64,000 nucleotides of DNA from an uncultured Bradyrhizobium sp. (GCF_947648125.1 NZ_CANSMR010000019.1:62001-126000); one strand, 5' to 3'. Shown: positions 18,277-26,443, counted from the stretch's first letter. A program made the numbers and translations. The notes: a model not told the origin generated them from the sequence alone.

Positions 18277-18310
18277 AGCCAGGCCGCGGATCCGGCGCGG
18301 CCTGGCTTTT
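18277..18310. terminator. Rho-independent-type terminator between convergent genes
   Basis: AGCCAGGCCGC at 18277-18287 pairs with GCGGCCTGGCT at 18297-18307, followed by TTT. It closes the decarboxylase operon; the convergent PPK2 gene ends at 18310. Confidence 0.75.
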
Positions 18311-19110
18311 CAGTATCGTTCCTCGACGAACTTCATTCCCCGAAGGCCGGTCTGGTCGTTGTAGCGACCTTTGTTGGAGCGCCTGGGGAGCTTGACCTTG
18401 TCGCGCTTGACCCGTCCGTGCGGAATGGTCTTCAGCAGGAATGAGATACAGTTCAGCCGCGCGCGCCGTTTGTCGTCGGAACGGACGACGTGCCAGGGCG
18501 CATGCTTCGAGCTCGTCGCCTTGAACATCAGGTCACGCGCCCGGGAATAGTCGTACCAGCGCCGGTAGGATTCCGTGTCCATCGGGCTCAGCTTCCACTG
18601 CCGCAGCGGATCATCGATCCGGGCCCGGAAGCGGCGTTCCTGCTCATCCATCCCAACCTCGAGCCACAGCTTGATCAGGATGATGCCGCCCTCGATGATG
18701 TACTGCTCCATCTGCGGGCAAAGCGAGAGGAACCGCTTGTGCTCCGCCGGCGTGCAGAATCCCATCACATATTCGACGCCTGCGCGATTGTACCAGCTGC
18801 GATCGAAGATGACGATTTCGCCGGCGGCCGGAAATTGCCGCATGTAGCGCTGGATGAAAAGCTGGGACTTCTCACGATCCGACGGCGCGGGCAGGGCGAC
18901 CACGCGAAACACACGCGGGCTGACCTTCTCGGTGAGGGCCTTGATGGTTCCGCCCTTGCCGGCCGCATCGCGCCCCTCGAACAGGATGATGACCCTGAGC
19001 CGGTTCGCCTTCACCCATTCCTGGAGTTGGCAGAGCTGGATCTGCAGCTTGTGCAGCTCTTCCTCATAATCCTTGCGCTTCATCTTTCCGGAGGAATTTT
19101 CCTTCGCCAT
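18310..19110 (-). CDS. ppk2: Polyphosphate kinase 2 (PPK2 family)
   Basis: 266 residues from the ATG at 19110 (the frame extends to 19191 without a better signal). Walker A GRDAAGKGG lies at residues 46-54. The Walker B/lid region DRSWYNRAGVEYVMGFC starts with Asp103, and the lid arginines lie in KLWLEVGMDEQERRFRAR. PPK2 enzymes transfer phosphate between polyphosphate and nucleotides in the cytoplasm, so they can make ATP or GTP without respiration, which suits the low-oxygen context. It lies 25 bases after the small hypothetical gene at 19136-19588 and is probably read from the FixK-type box at 19656. Confidence 0.93.
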   Translation of the reverse strand: MAKENSSGKMKRKDYEEELHKLQIQLCQLQEWVKANRLRVIILFEGRDAAGKGGTIKALTEKVSPRVFRVVALPAPSDREKSQLFIQRYMRQFPAAGEIVIFDRSWYNRAGVEYVMGFCTPAEHKRFLSLCPQMEQYIIEGGIILIKLWLEVGMDEQERRFRARIDDPLRQWKLSPMDTESYRRWYDYSRARDLMFKATSSKHAPWHVVRSDDKRRARLNCISFLLKTIPHGRVKRDKVKLPRRSNKGRYNDQTGLRGMKFVEERY

Positions 19111-19135
19111 TGATACCCGTCCATCGTTTGAGCCG

Positions 19136-19588
19136 TTAGCCCCAGGCAATGACGATGCCGATGTCGCCGGGCATGCCGCCAGGGTATTCAATGACCTGGT
19201 ATCGGATGCGGTAGCCGCGCGGTTGCAGGTAGTCTGCCCAGAGCTGGTATATTTCCTTCGGAATGCCCGTCAGCGTCTTTTCCCAGCCCGCCTCCATCTG
19301 ATTGATGGCCCGCCCCTTGTCGCTGCACAGCGTGTTCGGGAAGCGGTAGACCTGCACTTCGGTCAGCCCGTTGCGTACCGCGCGCTGAATCACCGTCGAG
19401 GCCAGCTTGACCTTCTCGTCCTCGCTGAGTCCGGACGGCTTGCTCAACCGCTCAATCAGGGCGCGCTTCTCGGCCTCAACAGCCGCCGCGCGCTTGGCAT
19501 GCTCCTCGGCCTTTTCCGCTTCCGTGAGCGAGGCCTGCTTCTGGATCTCGTGCGCATTCGGGATCAGGTCATCGATTTTGTCTCGCAT
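19136..19588 (-). CDS. Conserved hypothetical cytosolic protein
   Basis: 150 residues, no signal peptide. The first half (IQKQASLTEAEKAEEHAKRAAAVEAEKRALIERL) is charged and likely helical or coiled-coil. The second half has a compact domain with VQVYRFPNTLCSDKGRAINQ and LQPRGYRIRYQVIEYPGGMPGDIGI. I do not recognise a named family. It is the first gene leftward from the dyad at 19656, which predicts a transcript start near 19621, 33 bases before the ATG. It is probably co-transcribed with ppk2. Confidence 0.8.
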   Translation of the reverse strand: MRDKIDDLIPNAHEIQKQASLTEAEKAEEHAKRAAAVEAEKRALIERLSKPSGLSEDEKVKLASTVIQRAVRNGLTEVQVYRFPNTLCSDKGRAINQMEAGWEKTLTGIPKEIYQLWADYLQPRGYRIRYQVIEYPGGMPGDIGIVIAWG

Positions 19589-19655
19589 GGCTGGGGACTC
19601 CTAAGCCCAAGCTTCGACCATGGCTCAAACGGTAGGAGCGAACCAACCGGCTTCC

Positions 19656-19669
19656 TTGATCCAGATCAA
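19656..19669. promoter_or_regulatory. FNR/FixK-type box in a divergent promoter
   Basis: TTGATCCAGATCAA is a perfect TTGAT-N4-ATCAA dyad. It is well placed both for the leftward gene (start near 19621) and for the rightward gene (start near 19704, 40 bases before the TTG at 19744). Confidence 0.82.
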
Positions 19670-19743
19670 GCAAGCTGTATGGTGGAAATGCACGGTGCAA
19701 GGCACGGCTGCGACGCGCCAGGCGCCCGGACGGGAGATGAAAT

Positions 19744-20187
19744 TTGAGCGAACAGATGCATCCGGCAGCCCCCCATCATCTGCCGTTCTTCATTCCCGGC
19801 GCCGACGGGTCCGACACCCTGATGGTGGTGATGGGCATTTTCCTTGTAGCTACAGTCCTATGGGTTGGCACCCTTTACTGGAAGCTGCACAGCCTGCCGG
19901 AGCGCATGGCGCACAAGTCCCAGAAGCTTCAGTTTGAGATCGTCGCCGTCCTCGGCCTGATATCGCTCTTCACCCACATGCATATCTTCTGGGTCGCCGG
20001 CCTGCTGCTGGCACTCATCGACCTGCCGGATTTCGGCACGCCCATGCGCAGCATTGCAGACTCCGTCGAGCGCATCGCCGACGCGACGCCCGGCGCGCCC
20101 GCTGCCGAACCGGAAGCCGAATCCGGACCTGCCGGCAGTCCCGACGTCCGCACGCCCGCGAAGCAGGAGGTGCACAACCATGCTTGA
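19744..20187 (+). CDS. Small inner-membrane protein upstream of HlyD
   Basis: 147 residues beginning with TTG after GGGAGA. Two hydrophobic helices are clear (LMVVMGIFLVATVLWVGTLYW and FEIVAVLGLISLFTHMHIFWVAGLLLALI), followed by an acidic, Ala/Pro-rich tail. It overlaps the HlyD gene by 8 bases. Small membrane proteins paired with YibH/EmrA-like adaptors are known from other genomes, but this one I do not recognise by name. It likely partners the adaptor in an envelope export or efflux complex (inference). Confidence 0.8.
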   Translation: MSEQMHPAAPHHLPFFIPGADGSDTLMVVMGIFLVATVLWVGTLYWKLHSLPERMAHKSQKLQFEIVAVLGLISLFTHMHIFWVAGLLLALIDLPDFGTPMRSIADSVERIADATPGAPAAEPEAESGPAGSPDVRTPAKQEVHNHA

Positions 20188-21412
20188 GCTCATGATCTGC
20201 TCGCTGGTGACGATCCTGCCGGATTACCTCTACCGCCGCTATCGGCAAGGCAAGCGATTTGGCAAGGAGATCACGTTCTTCTCTGTCTGGTACGAACTGA
20301 GATGGGGCATCACCGGCTGCCTGATGCTCACGATCTCGCTGATCACGATGATCTTCTACTTCCATCCCTCGACAACCTCCGCGGCGATCTACTTCAGGAC
20401 CGTGCCGATCCTGCCCGAAGGTTCCGGCCGCGTCGTCGAGGTCAATGTCGACTTCACCGCGCCGGTGAAGAAGGGCGACGTTCTGTTCCGTCTCGATAGT
20501 TCGAAGCAAGAGGCTGCGCTCGAGACCGCCAAACGAAAGATCGCCGAGGTGGATGCGTCGCTGATCTCGGCGCAGGCCGATGTCGTCAAGGCCGACGCCC
20601 AGATCGGGGAGGCGAAAGCCTCATTGCAGCAGGCCAAGGACGAACTCGATGTGAAGAGCGAATTGCAGCGCCGCAATCCCGGCATTGTGCCGCAACGCGA
20701 CATCGAGAAGCTGCAGGTGCTGGTTGATCAGCGGCAGTCCGGCGTCGATGCGGCCAACGCCGTCAAGGAATCGGCGACGTTGCGCGTCTCCACGCTCCTG
20801 CCGGCGGAGAAGGCGAGCGCCGAGGCCGCGCAGGCGCAGGCGCAGGTGGATCTCGACAAGACGTTCGTCCGTGCAGGCGTCGATGGCCGCGTCGAGCAAT
20901 TCGCCGTTCGCCCCGGAGACCTTGTCGCTCAGATCATGCGGCCGGCCGGAGTCCTGATACCGGACGAAGCGGGCCGCAACAGGTTGCAGGCAGGGTTCGG
21001 GCAGATCGAGGCCCAGGTGATGAAGCCCGGCATGGTTGCGGAAGCCACGTGTATTTCGAAACCCTGGGTGATCATTCCGCTGGTCGTCACCAGCGTCCAG
21101 GACTTCATCGCCGCCGGCCAGTTTCGGGCCAGCGAGCTATTGATCGACCCGCAGAACCTGCAAAAGCCGGGTTCGATCCTCGTGTTTCTTGAGCCGCTCT
21201 ACAAGGACGGCCTTGATGGCGTGACACCGGGCAGCAGTTGCATCGTCAATGCCTACACCAGCAATCATGACGTGATTGCCGATCCGAAAACCGGCGTGTT
21301 GAAGGGTTTTGCCCTGCACGCCGTCGACGCGACCGCACTCGTTCATGCACTGCTGCTGCGGATCCAGGCTCTGCTGCTGCCGATCCAGACGCTGGTGCTC
21401 AGTGGTCACTGA
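20180..21412 (+). CDS. HlyD family membrane-fusion (periplasmic adaptor) protein
   Basis: 410 residues starting MLELMICSLV at the ATG that overlaps the upstream gene. One membrane helix lies at about 45-65 (GCLMLTISLITMIFYF). The first half of the lipoyl domain is VVEVNVDFTAPVKKGDVLFRLD. A long alpha-helical hairpin rich in Ala, Lys and Glu spans about residues 110-225. The second lipoyl half is FVRAGVDGRVEQFAVRPGDLV, followed by a beta-barrel domain. No ABC ATPase, RND pump or outer-membrane channel is adjacent, so the transport partner is unknown; the small membrane protein before it is the best candidate. It is distinct from the adaptor at 35989-37098. Confidence 0.87.
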   Translation: MLELMICSLVTILPDYLYRRYRQGKRFGKEITFFSVWYELRWGITGCLMLTISLITMIFYFHPSTTSAAIYFRTVPILPEGSGRVVEVNVDFTAPVKKGDVLFRLDSSKQEAALETAKRKIAEVDASLISAQADVVKADAQIGEAKASLQQAKDELDVKSELQRRNPGIVPQRDIEKLQVLVDQRQSGVDAANAVKESATLRVSTLLPAEKASAEAAQAQAQVDLDKTFVRAGVDGRVEQFAVRPGDLVAQIMRPAGVLIPDEAGRNRLQAGFGQIEAQVMKPGMVAEATCISKPWVIIPLVVTSVQDFIAAGQFRASELLIDPQNLQKPGSILVFLEPLYKDGLDGVTPGSSCIVNAYTSNHDVIADPKTGVLKGFALHAVDATALVHALLLRIQALLLPIQTLVLSGH

Positions 21413-21436
21413 CGGGCGCGAACAGGGAGACTGGAG

Positions 21437-21850
21437 ATGAAGCCGGACGGCAAGCTTCGTGCAATCGTGGTGGCGGGCATGATCTTCGCACTGCCGGATC
21501 ATGCGCTCGCGTTCGATCTCGCCGGCGCCTGGGCCACGAGCGCGAACCAATGCGGCAAGGTGTTCGCCCGCAAGGGCAGGGCGAACCAGGTCACGTTCAC
21601 GAATTTCTCCGGGGTCTATGGCGGCGGCTTCATCGCAGAGGCCGATCGCTTGAGGGGCAAGTTCGAGAATTGCAAGATCAAATCGCGCAAGGATGACAGC
21701 AAGGACATCAATATCATCGTGAGTTGCGCTTCGGGGATCATGGTGTCCAACGTGCAATTCTTCCTCAAGGTCGTCGACGACGACACCATCACGCGCGAGT
21801 TTCCGGGTATCGAGGGGATGCAGGTCTCCTATCATCGCTGCAAACTCTAG
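21437..21850 (+). CDS. Small secreted protein, unknown
   Basis: 137 residues. A signal peptide (ending PDHALA) precedes a mature part of about 110 residues with Cys in TSANQCGKVF, FENCKIKSR, IIVSCASG and YHRCKL, so two disulfides are possible. The short strands suggest a small beta domain. It sits 24 bases after the HlyD gene with a GGGAGACTGGAG site and belongs to the FixK-box operon starting near 19.7 kb. No family recognised. Confidence 0.8.
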   Translation: MKPDGKLRAIVVAGMIFALPDHALAFDLAGAWATSANQCGKVFARKGRANQVTFTNFSGVYGGGFIAEADRLRGKFENCKIKSRKDDSKDINIIVSCASGIMVSNVQFFLKVVDDDTITREFPGIEGMQVSYHRCKL

Positions 21851-21912
21851 CGGAATGCAGCCTTTGACCAATTTCTGCGGCCCGATATATTGAGCGTTGT
21901 GAAGCAAAATCC

Positions 21913-21932
21913 GGTCAAGCGCCGGATTGACC
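21913..21932. other. Dyad GGTCAA-N8-TTGACC just before the TAXI-like gene
   Basis: A perfect 6-base inverted repeat ends 12 bases before the GTG at 21945. It could be a small RNA hairpin affecting translation or a weak operator. It is not an FNR box, since the half-sites point the other way. Confidence 0.35.
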
Positions 21933-21944
21933 GAGTAGCGCGCC

Positions 21945-23270
21945 GTGGATCCCAGCAATTTGCCAAGGTCGTTGCGCATCGCCCTGGTCGTCGGGCTCGT
22001 GCTGATGCTCGGGGGTGCCGCTTTGTTGGCCTATCGCTGGTATCTTCGGCCGACAACGCTCACTGTCGCTGTCGGTTCGCTCGATGGCGAGGCGAACAAG
22101 CTCGTTTCGGCGATCGCCGGCAAGCTCACGGAGTCGAAGACGACGGTCCGGCTTCACCTGGTCCAGACCACGGGGCCGCTCGAGTCTGCCGCTGCGTTCG
22201 CGTCCGGAAAGGTCGATCTCGCGGTGGTGCGTGGCGATGTCGGCGACCTGTCGCAGGCCCAGGCCGTGATCGTGCTGGCCCACGCCGCCGTACTGATCGT
22301 TGCGCCGCCTGGGGCTTCGATATCTGACGTGACGGAGTTGAAGCGCACCACGCTCGGCGTGATCGGGTTCGACACCAATCAGAAGCTGATCAAGGTGTTG
22401 TCGGACGAGTACGATCTTGCGCGCGCAGGCGTGACGTTCAAGTCGCTTCTGCCCTCGGACGCGCGCCGGGCGCTGGAAACCAAGGAAGTCCGCGCCATCC
22501 TGCTCGTGATTCCCCTGACCGAGAAATATCTGTCCCTTCTGCGGGGCGCTCTCCCGCACACATCGCGAACCGGCCCCGTGATGATTGCCATCGAGTCCGC
22601 GGGCGCGATTGCTGAGAAGGAGCGAGCCTACGAAAGCTTTGACGTGCCCAAGGGAACATTGCGGGGCTCGCCGCCAATTCCCCCCGACGACCTGACGACG
22701 CTGCGGACCTCATTCTACCTGGTGGCGCAGAAGAAGCTTGGCAACGACCTGATCGGCGACCTGACCCAGTCGATCATGACCGCACGGCACGATCTGCTCG
22801 CCGAATTGCCCGGGCTGGCGCAGATCGTGACGCCCGACACCGATGCAGATGCCTACATTCCCGTACATCCGGGCGCGGCCGCGTTCTACGAGGGGACCCG
22901 GGAGAGCTTTCTTGATCAATGGGGAAATGCGATTTTCCTGGCGCCGATGATCGCGGGGGGCCTTGCATCGGTACTTGCCGCCGCCTGGAAATTTCTCCGG
23001 CAGGCCGAGACACCGAGCCGCCAGGAGGCGCTCGACATGCTTTATGCGCTGGGACCTCGGATCCGGGCGGCCGAGCATGTGCCTGAGCTGGAAGAGATCG
23101 AGCGCGAAATCGACCAGGTGCTGCGGACACAGCGCAGCGAGCCGGTCGGGGACGACAAGAGCGAGCGCGCCGTCACCGCGGTGAACGTTGCGGCCCACCG
23201 GCTCGAAAGCCTGATCCATGATCGCCGTGCCCATCTTGCGTCGCGGCAAGCGGACCAGGTCGGAAGCTGA
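21945..23270 (+). CDS. Membrane-anchored TAXI-type TRAP solute-binding protein without a TRAP permease
   Basis: 441 residues starting with GTG. An N-terminal membrane helix lies at about 11-31. The binding domain has TLTVAVGSLDGEANKLVSAIA, GKVDLAVVRGDVGD, PLTEKYLSLL and the TAXI-like FDVPKGTLRG and IPVHPGAAAFYEG. Unusually, a second helix follows at about 325-348 and then a charged helical tail of about 80 residues (LEEIEREIDQVLRTQ). Normal TAXI proteins are soluble periplasmic receptors beside a DctM-type permease, and none is here. The tail may face the cytosol and signal (inference). Paralogue at 30486-31832. Confidence 0.85.
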   Translation: MDPSNLPRSLRIALVVGLVLMLGGAALLAYRWYLRPTTLTVAVGSLDGEANKLVSAIAGKLTESKTTVRLHLVQTTGPLESAAAFASGKVDLAVVRGDVGDLSQAQAVIVLAHAAVLIVAPPGASISDVTELKRTTLGVIGFDTNQKLIKVLSDEYDLARAGVTFKSLLPSDARRALETKEVRAILLVIPLTEKYLSLLRGALPHTSRTGPVMIAIESAGAIAEKERAYESFDVPKGTLRGSPPIPPDDLTTLRTSFYLVAQKKLGNDLIGDLTQSIMTARHDLLAELPGLAQIVTPDTDADAYIPVHPGAAAFYEGTRESFLDQWGNAIFLAPMIAGGLASVLAAAWKFLRQAETPSRQEALDMLYALGPRIRAAEHVPELEEIEREIDQVLRTQRSEPVGDDKSERAVTAVNVAAHRLESLIHDRRAHLASRQADQVGS

Positions 23271-23287
23271 GCGAACCGGCGCTTTCC

Positions 23288-23301
23288 TTGATCTCGATCA
23301 A
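23288..23301. promoter_or_regulatory. FNR/FixK-type box upstream of DUF3300 operon
   Basis: TTGATCTCGATCAA is a perfect dyad. Class-II spacing predicts transcription from about 23336, 22 bases before the ATG at 23358. Confidence 0.82.
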
Positions 23302-23357
23302 AGGCCGGACGTGGCCCGTGGCCGATTCTGTCGACCGTCGTGTCAATGGAGGTGGCC

Positions 23358-25049
23358 ATGTTCCGTTGGGGCAAGACCCTGTTTGCGATTGCGCTGATGT
23401 CGGTAACGCCCGTTGCCGCATTGGCGCAGACTGCCGACAAGCCGCCGGCCCAGGCCAGCCAGCCAGCTGCGGCAGCAGCGCAGCCGGCCGATCAACTCCT
23501 GAAGCCAGAGCAACTGGAAGCCCTGGTGGCGCCGATTGCCCTTTATCCGGACTCGCTGCTGGCCAATGTGCTGGCGGCTTCGACCTATCCGCTCGAGGTC
23601 GTCCAGGCCGATCGCTGGCTGAAAGAGCGCAAGAGCCTGAAAGGGGACGCGCTCAAGGCCGAGGTCGACAAGCAGGCCTGGGATGACAGCGTGAAGGCAC
23701 TCGCAAGCACCGCTGACGTGCTGTCGATGATGAGCGACAAGATCGATTGGACAAAGAATCTGGGCGACGCCGTGCTGGCCCAACAGGCCGACGTCATGGA
23801 CGCGATCCAGCGGCTGCGCAGCAAGGCGCAGGCGAACAACAAGCTGGTGACGACCAAGCAGCAGAAGGTCAGCGTCCAGACCCAGGAGAACAAGCAGGTC
23901 ATTGTCATCGAGCAGACCGATCCGAACACGATCTACGTTCCCTACTACGATCCGGCCACGGTCTACGGGGCGTGGCCCTATGCTGCGTACCCGCCGTATT
24001 ATTTCGGCTATCCGTCCTATATCGGTGCGGGCGTGGTCGCGGCGGGTCTTGCCTTCGGTGCCGGATGGGCGATCGGGCGCTGGGGCAATTATTGGGGCGG
24101 CGGCTGCAACTGGGGCAATCGCAACGTCTATGTGAACCAGTTCAACAGAACCAACAATATTGCGAACGGCTGGCAGCACAATTCCGCGCATCGCGGGGGC
24201 GTTCGCTACAACAACAGCAGCGTCCAGCAGCGCTTCGGCGGCAACAACAATCGTGCCGGCGTCAGCGACCGGATGAACTATCGCGGCCGCGATGGTCAGC
24301 AGGTTCTCAACCCGGGTGGCGATCGCCCGGGTGGCGCAGATCGAGGAGACCGGGCAGGAGACCGCGGCGGCGATCGCGCCGGAGACCGTGCGGGTGATCG
24401 CGCTGGAGATCGTGGAGGAGATCGCGCCAGAGGTGGCGACCGCGCCGGTGCGGGCGATCGTGCCAAAGGTGGCGACCGCGCCGGTGCCGGCAACAAGGCC
24501 AAGGGCGGCGGCGATCGCGCAAAGGCCGCCAACCGTGGCAGTGCCGGTAACCGCGCCGCTGCGGCTAATCGCGGTGGCGGCAGTCGCGGCGGTGCCATGA
24601 ACGTGTCGTCCGGACGGGCAGCCGCGGCGGCATCGGCGCGCGGGCGATCGAGCATGGCCAGCATGCCGCGCGGTGGCGGCGCGAGTTTCGCCGGCCGTGG
24701 TGGTGGCGGCGGAGGTGGCGGCTTCCGAGGCGGCGGAGGAGGTGGTGGCTTCCGCGGCGGCGGTGGCGGCGGACGGCGTTCCGATATTGCGCTCAAGCAC
24801 GATATCGAACTGCTCGGATATCTCGCCAACGGCCTCGGCTATTACCGCTTCAGCTATCTCGGCAGCGACAAAGCCTATGTCGGCGTGATGGCGCAGGAGG
24901 TCGAGCAAGTGACGCCGGCGGCGGTGACACGCGGCGCCGACGGCTATCTCAGGGTCTATTACGACAAGCTCGGTCTCAAGTTCCGCAGCTACCACGACTG
25001 GCTTGCCGCCGGTGCGAAGATTCCATCCCCGTCGGAGGCTTCACGATGA
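23358..25049 (+). CDS. DUF3300 protein with Gly/Arg/Asp repeat and S74-type C-terminal domain
   Basis: 563 residues from the ATG at 23358, 6 bases after GGAGG. A signal peptide (ending ALAQ) is followed by the DUF3300 domain at about 45-230 (ALVAPIALYPDSLLANVLAAST; TIYVPYYDPATVYGAW). An Asn-rich stretch comes next, then about 100 residues of GDRAGDRGGDRA-type repeat and poly-Gly. The C-terminal 90 residues (SDIALKHDIELL, GLGYYRFSYLG, YVGVMAQEVEQVTP) resemble the Peptidase_S74/endosialidase intramolecular chaperone domain. The protein is exported. The S74-like end suggests autoproteolysis or trimer assembly (inference). It is translationally coupled to the DUF2950 gene. Confidence 0.88.
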   Translation: MFRWGKTLFAIALMSVTPVAALAQTADKPPAQASQPAAAAAQPADQLLKPEQLEALVAPIALYPDSLLANVLAASTYPLEVVQADRWLKERKSLKGDALKAEVDKQAWDDSVKALASTADVLSMMSDKIDWTKNLGDAVLAQQADVMDAIQRLRSKAQANNKLVTTKQQKVSVQTQENKQVIVIEQTDPNTIYVPYYDPATVYGAWPYAAYPPYYFGYPSYIGAGVVAAGLAFGAGWAIGRWGNYWGGGCNWGNRNVYVNQFNRTNNIANGWQHNSAHRGGVRYNNSSVQQRFGGNNNRAGVSDRMNYRGRDGQQVLNPGGDRPGGADRGDRAGDRGGDRAGDRAGDRAGDRGGDRARGGDRAGAGDRAKGGDRAGAGNKAKGGGDRAKAANRGSAGNRAAAANRGGGSRGGAMNVSSGRAAAAASARGRSSMASMPRGGGASFAGRGGGGGGGGFRGGGGGGGFRGGGGGGRRSDIALKHDIELLGYLANGLGYYRFSYLGSDKAYVGVMAQEVEQVTPAAVTRGADGYLRVYYDKLGLKFRSYHDWLAAGAKIPSPSEASR

Positions 25050-25978
25050 CAGGCACTTCGTACTTGCGATTGGATCGCCTCGCTTGGATCGGCATCGCGG
25101 CGGCGGCAGCATTCGCCTTGCTACTCTCTCCCGTTCGCGCCCAGCAGGGCTTCCCGAATCCGGAAGATGCGGCGGCCGCCCTGGCGACCGCCGTCAAGGC
25201 CGGTACGAGCCGGGCCATGCTGAAGGTGCTGGGCCGCGATGCGGCCGATATCATCGAGTCCGGCGACGATGTCGCCGACGCCAATGCGCGAGAGCGCTTC
25301 CTTTCGGCCTACGACGCCAGGCATTCGATCAAGGCCGACGGCAACAAGAAGGCCACCTTGATTCTGGGCCCGGATGATTTCCCGTTTCCGATTCCCCTCG
25401 TCAACAACAATGACGGCTGGAGTTTCGATGCGGCGGCGGGACGTCGCGAAATCCTCTATCGCAGGATCGGCCGCAACGAGCTTGCCGCGATCCAGACCTG
25501 TCTTGCGTATGTCGACGCGCAGAATGAATATGCCGAGAAGGATCGCGGCGAGGGGGTGGGTACCTACGCCCAACGCATCGTCAGCAGGCCGGGCAAGACC
25601 GACGGGTTGTTCTGGCGCGACGACAAGGACCCGAGCCCGCTCGGCGAACTGGCGGCCCACGCCGCGGCGGAAGGCTACAAGGCCGGCGAGGAGGCCGAGC
25701 CCTACCACGGATACTACTATCGCATCCTGAAGGCGCAGGGCTCCGATGCTCCGGGCGGCGCGCTGAACTATGTCGTGAAGGGCAAGATGATCGGTGGATT
25801 CGCACTGGTCGCCTGGCCCGCGGAGTACGGCAATTCCGGCGTCATGACCTTCCTGGTCAACCACGCGGGCACTGTCTACCAAAAGGATCTCGGTTCACGC
25901 ACCGAGTTCCTCGCCAAGCGCATGATCGTTTTCGATCCGGATCACACCTGGAAGAAAGTCGACCTTTCAAATCCGTGA
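25046..25978 (+). CDS. DUF2950 family exported protein
   Basis: 310 residues; its ATG overlaps the DUF3300 stop by 4 bases. A signal peptide (ending SPVRAQ) is followed by the family segments FPNPEDAAAALATAVKAG, GWSFDAAAGRREILYRRIGRNE, YHGYYYRILKAQG and WPAEYGNSGVMTFLVNHAGTVYQKDLG. DUF3300 and DUF2950 genes are often neighbours in proteobacteria; the joint function is unknown and must be in the cell envelope. Control is through the FixK-type box at 23288. Confidence 0.9.
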   Translation: MTGTSYLRLDRLAWIGIAAAAAFALLLSPVRAQQGFPNPEDAAAALATAVKAGTSRAMLKVLGRDAADIIESGDDVADANARERFLSAYDARHSIKADGNKKATLILGPDDFPFPIPLVNNNDGWSFDAAAGRREILYRRIGRNELAAIQTCLAYVDAQNEYAEKDRGEGVGTYAQRIVSRPGKTDGLFWRDDKDPSPLGELAAHAAAEGYKAGEEAEPYHGYYYRILKAQGSDAPGGALNYVVKGKMIGGFALVAWPAEYGNSGVMTFLVNHAGTVYQKDLGSRTEFLAKRMIVFDPDHTWKKVDLSNP

Positions 25979-25997
25979 GCTACAAGGGGCTGCAGCG

Positions 25998-26429
25998 ATG
26001 CGATGCATGATCCGTCCCATCATACTGGCGCTTGTGGCGATGATCCTGGCGGTCACGCCATGCTCCGCGCAAGCGACCGGCCATGTCCAGGTCAAGTTCG
26101 TGAAGGCGGCTCTCGTCGTGGGTGGTGGCGGTGGGAGCGGCACGCTCATCTACCGTGGGCGGCACTATCCGTTCATCGTGTCCGGCTTCAGCCTCGGCAT
26201 GAGCGCGGGCGCGTCGGTGACCTGGCTGGAAGGCACTGCCTCAGGCATTAGGGAAGTCAACGATTTCGCCGGCAGCTATACGCTGGTCGGGGGAGGCGGC
26301 GCATGGGCGGCCGGCGTGGGCGGCGTGAGTATGCGAAATGAGCGCGGTGTTCTGCTGATGCTCAAGGGGCCGAAAGCAGGCCTGGAATTTGCGGCAAATC
26401 TGGGCGGGCTAACGATTTCGCTGCGGTGA
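25998..26429 (+). CDS. Small secreted glycine-rich protein, paralogue of 17833-18267
   Basis: 143 residues with signal peptide (ending CSAQA). The mature part aligns by eye with the protein at 17833: VKFVKAALVVGGGGGSGTLIYRGRHYPFIVSGFSLG against VIFTKGGFIVGVGGGEGVLTLRGKHYPFTVSGMSVG, and both end GGLTISLR or GGVTIRLK. Both copies close FixK-box operons, one after a decarboxylase and one after DUF2950. EipA/DUF1134 likeness is tentative. Confidence 0.78.
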   Translation: MRCMIRPIILALVAMILAVTPCSAQATGHVQVKFVKAALVVGGGGGSGTLIYRGRHYPFIVSGFSLGMSAGASVTWLEGTASGIREVNDFAGSYTLVGGGGAWAAGVGGVSMRNERGVLLMLKGPKAGLEFAANLGGLTISLR

Positions 26430-26443
26430 ACTTGAGCGCGAAT

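Noticed and set aside
24330-24600. DNA repeats in the DUF3300 gene as a CRISPR or tandem-repeat locus
   Set aside because: They encode an in-frame GDRAGDR protein repeat with irregular units; there are no spacers.
23343-24995. 550-codon minus-strand frame opposite DUF3300
   Set aside because: It mirrors the codon bias of the real gene and has a low-complexity Ala/Thr/Ile composition; the plus strand has a signal peptide, family motifs and a FixK-box promoter.
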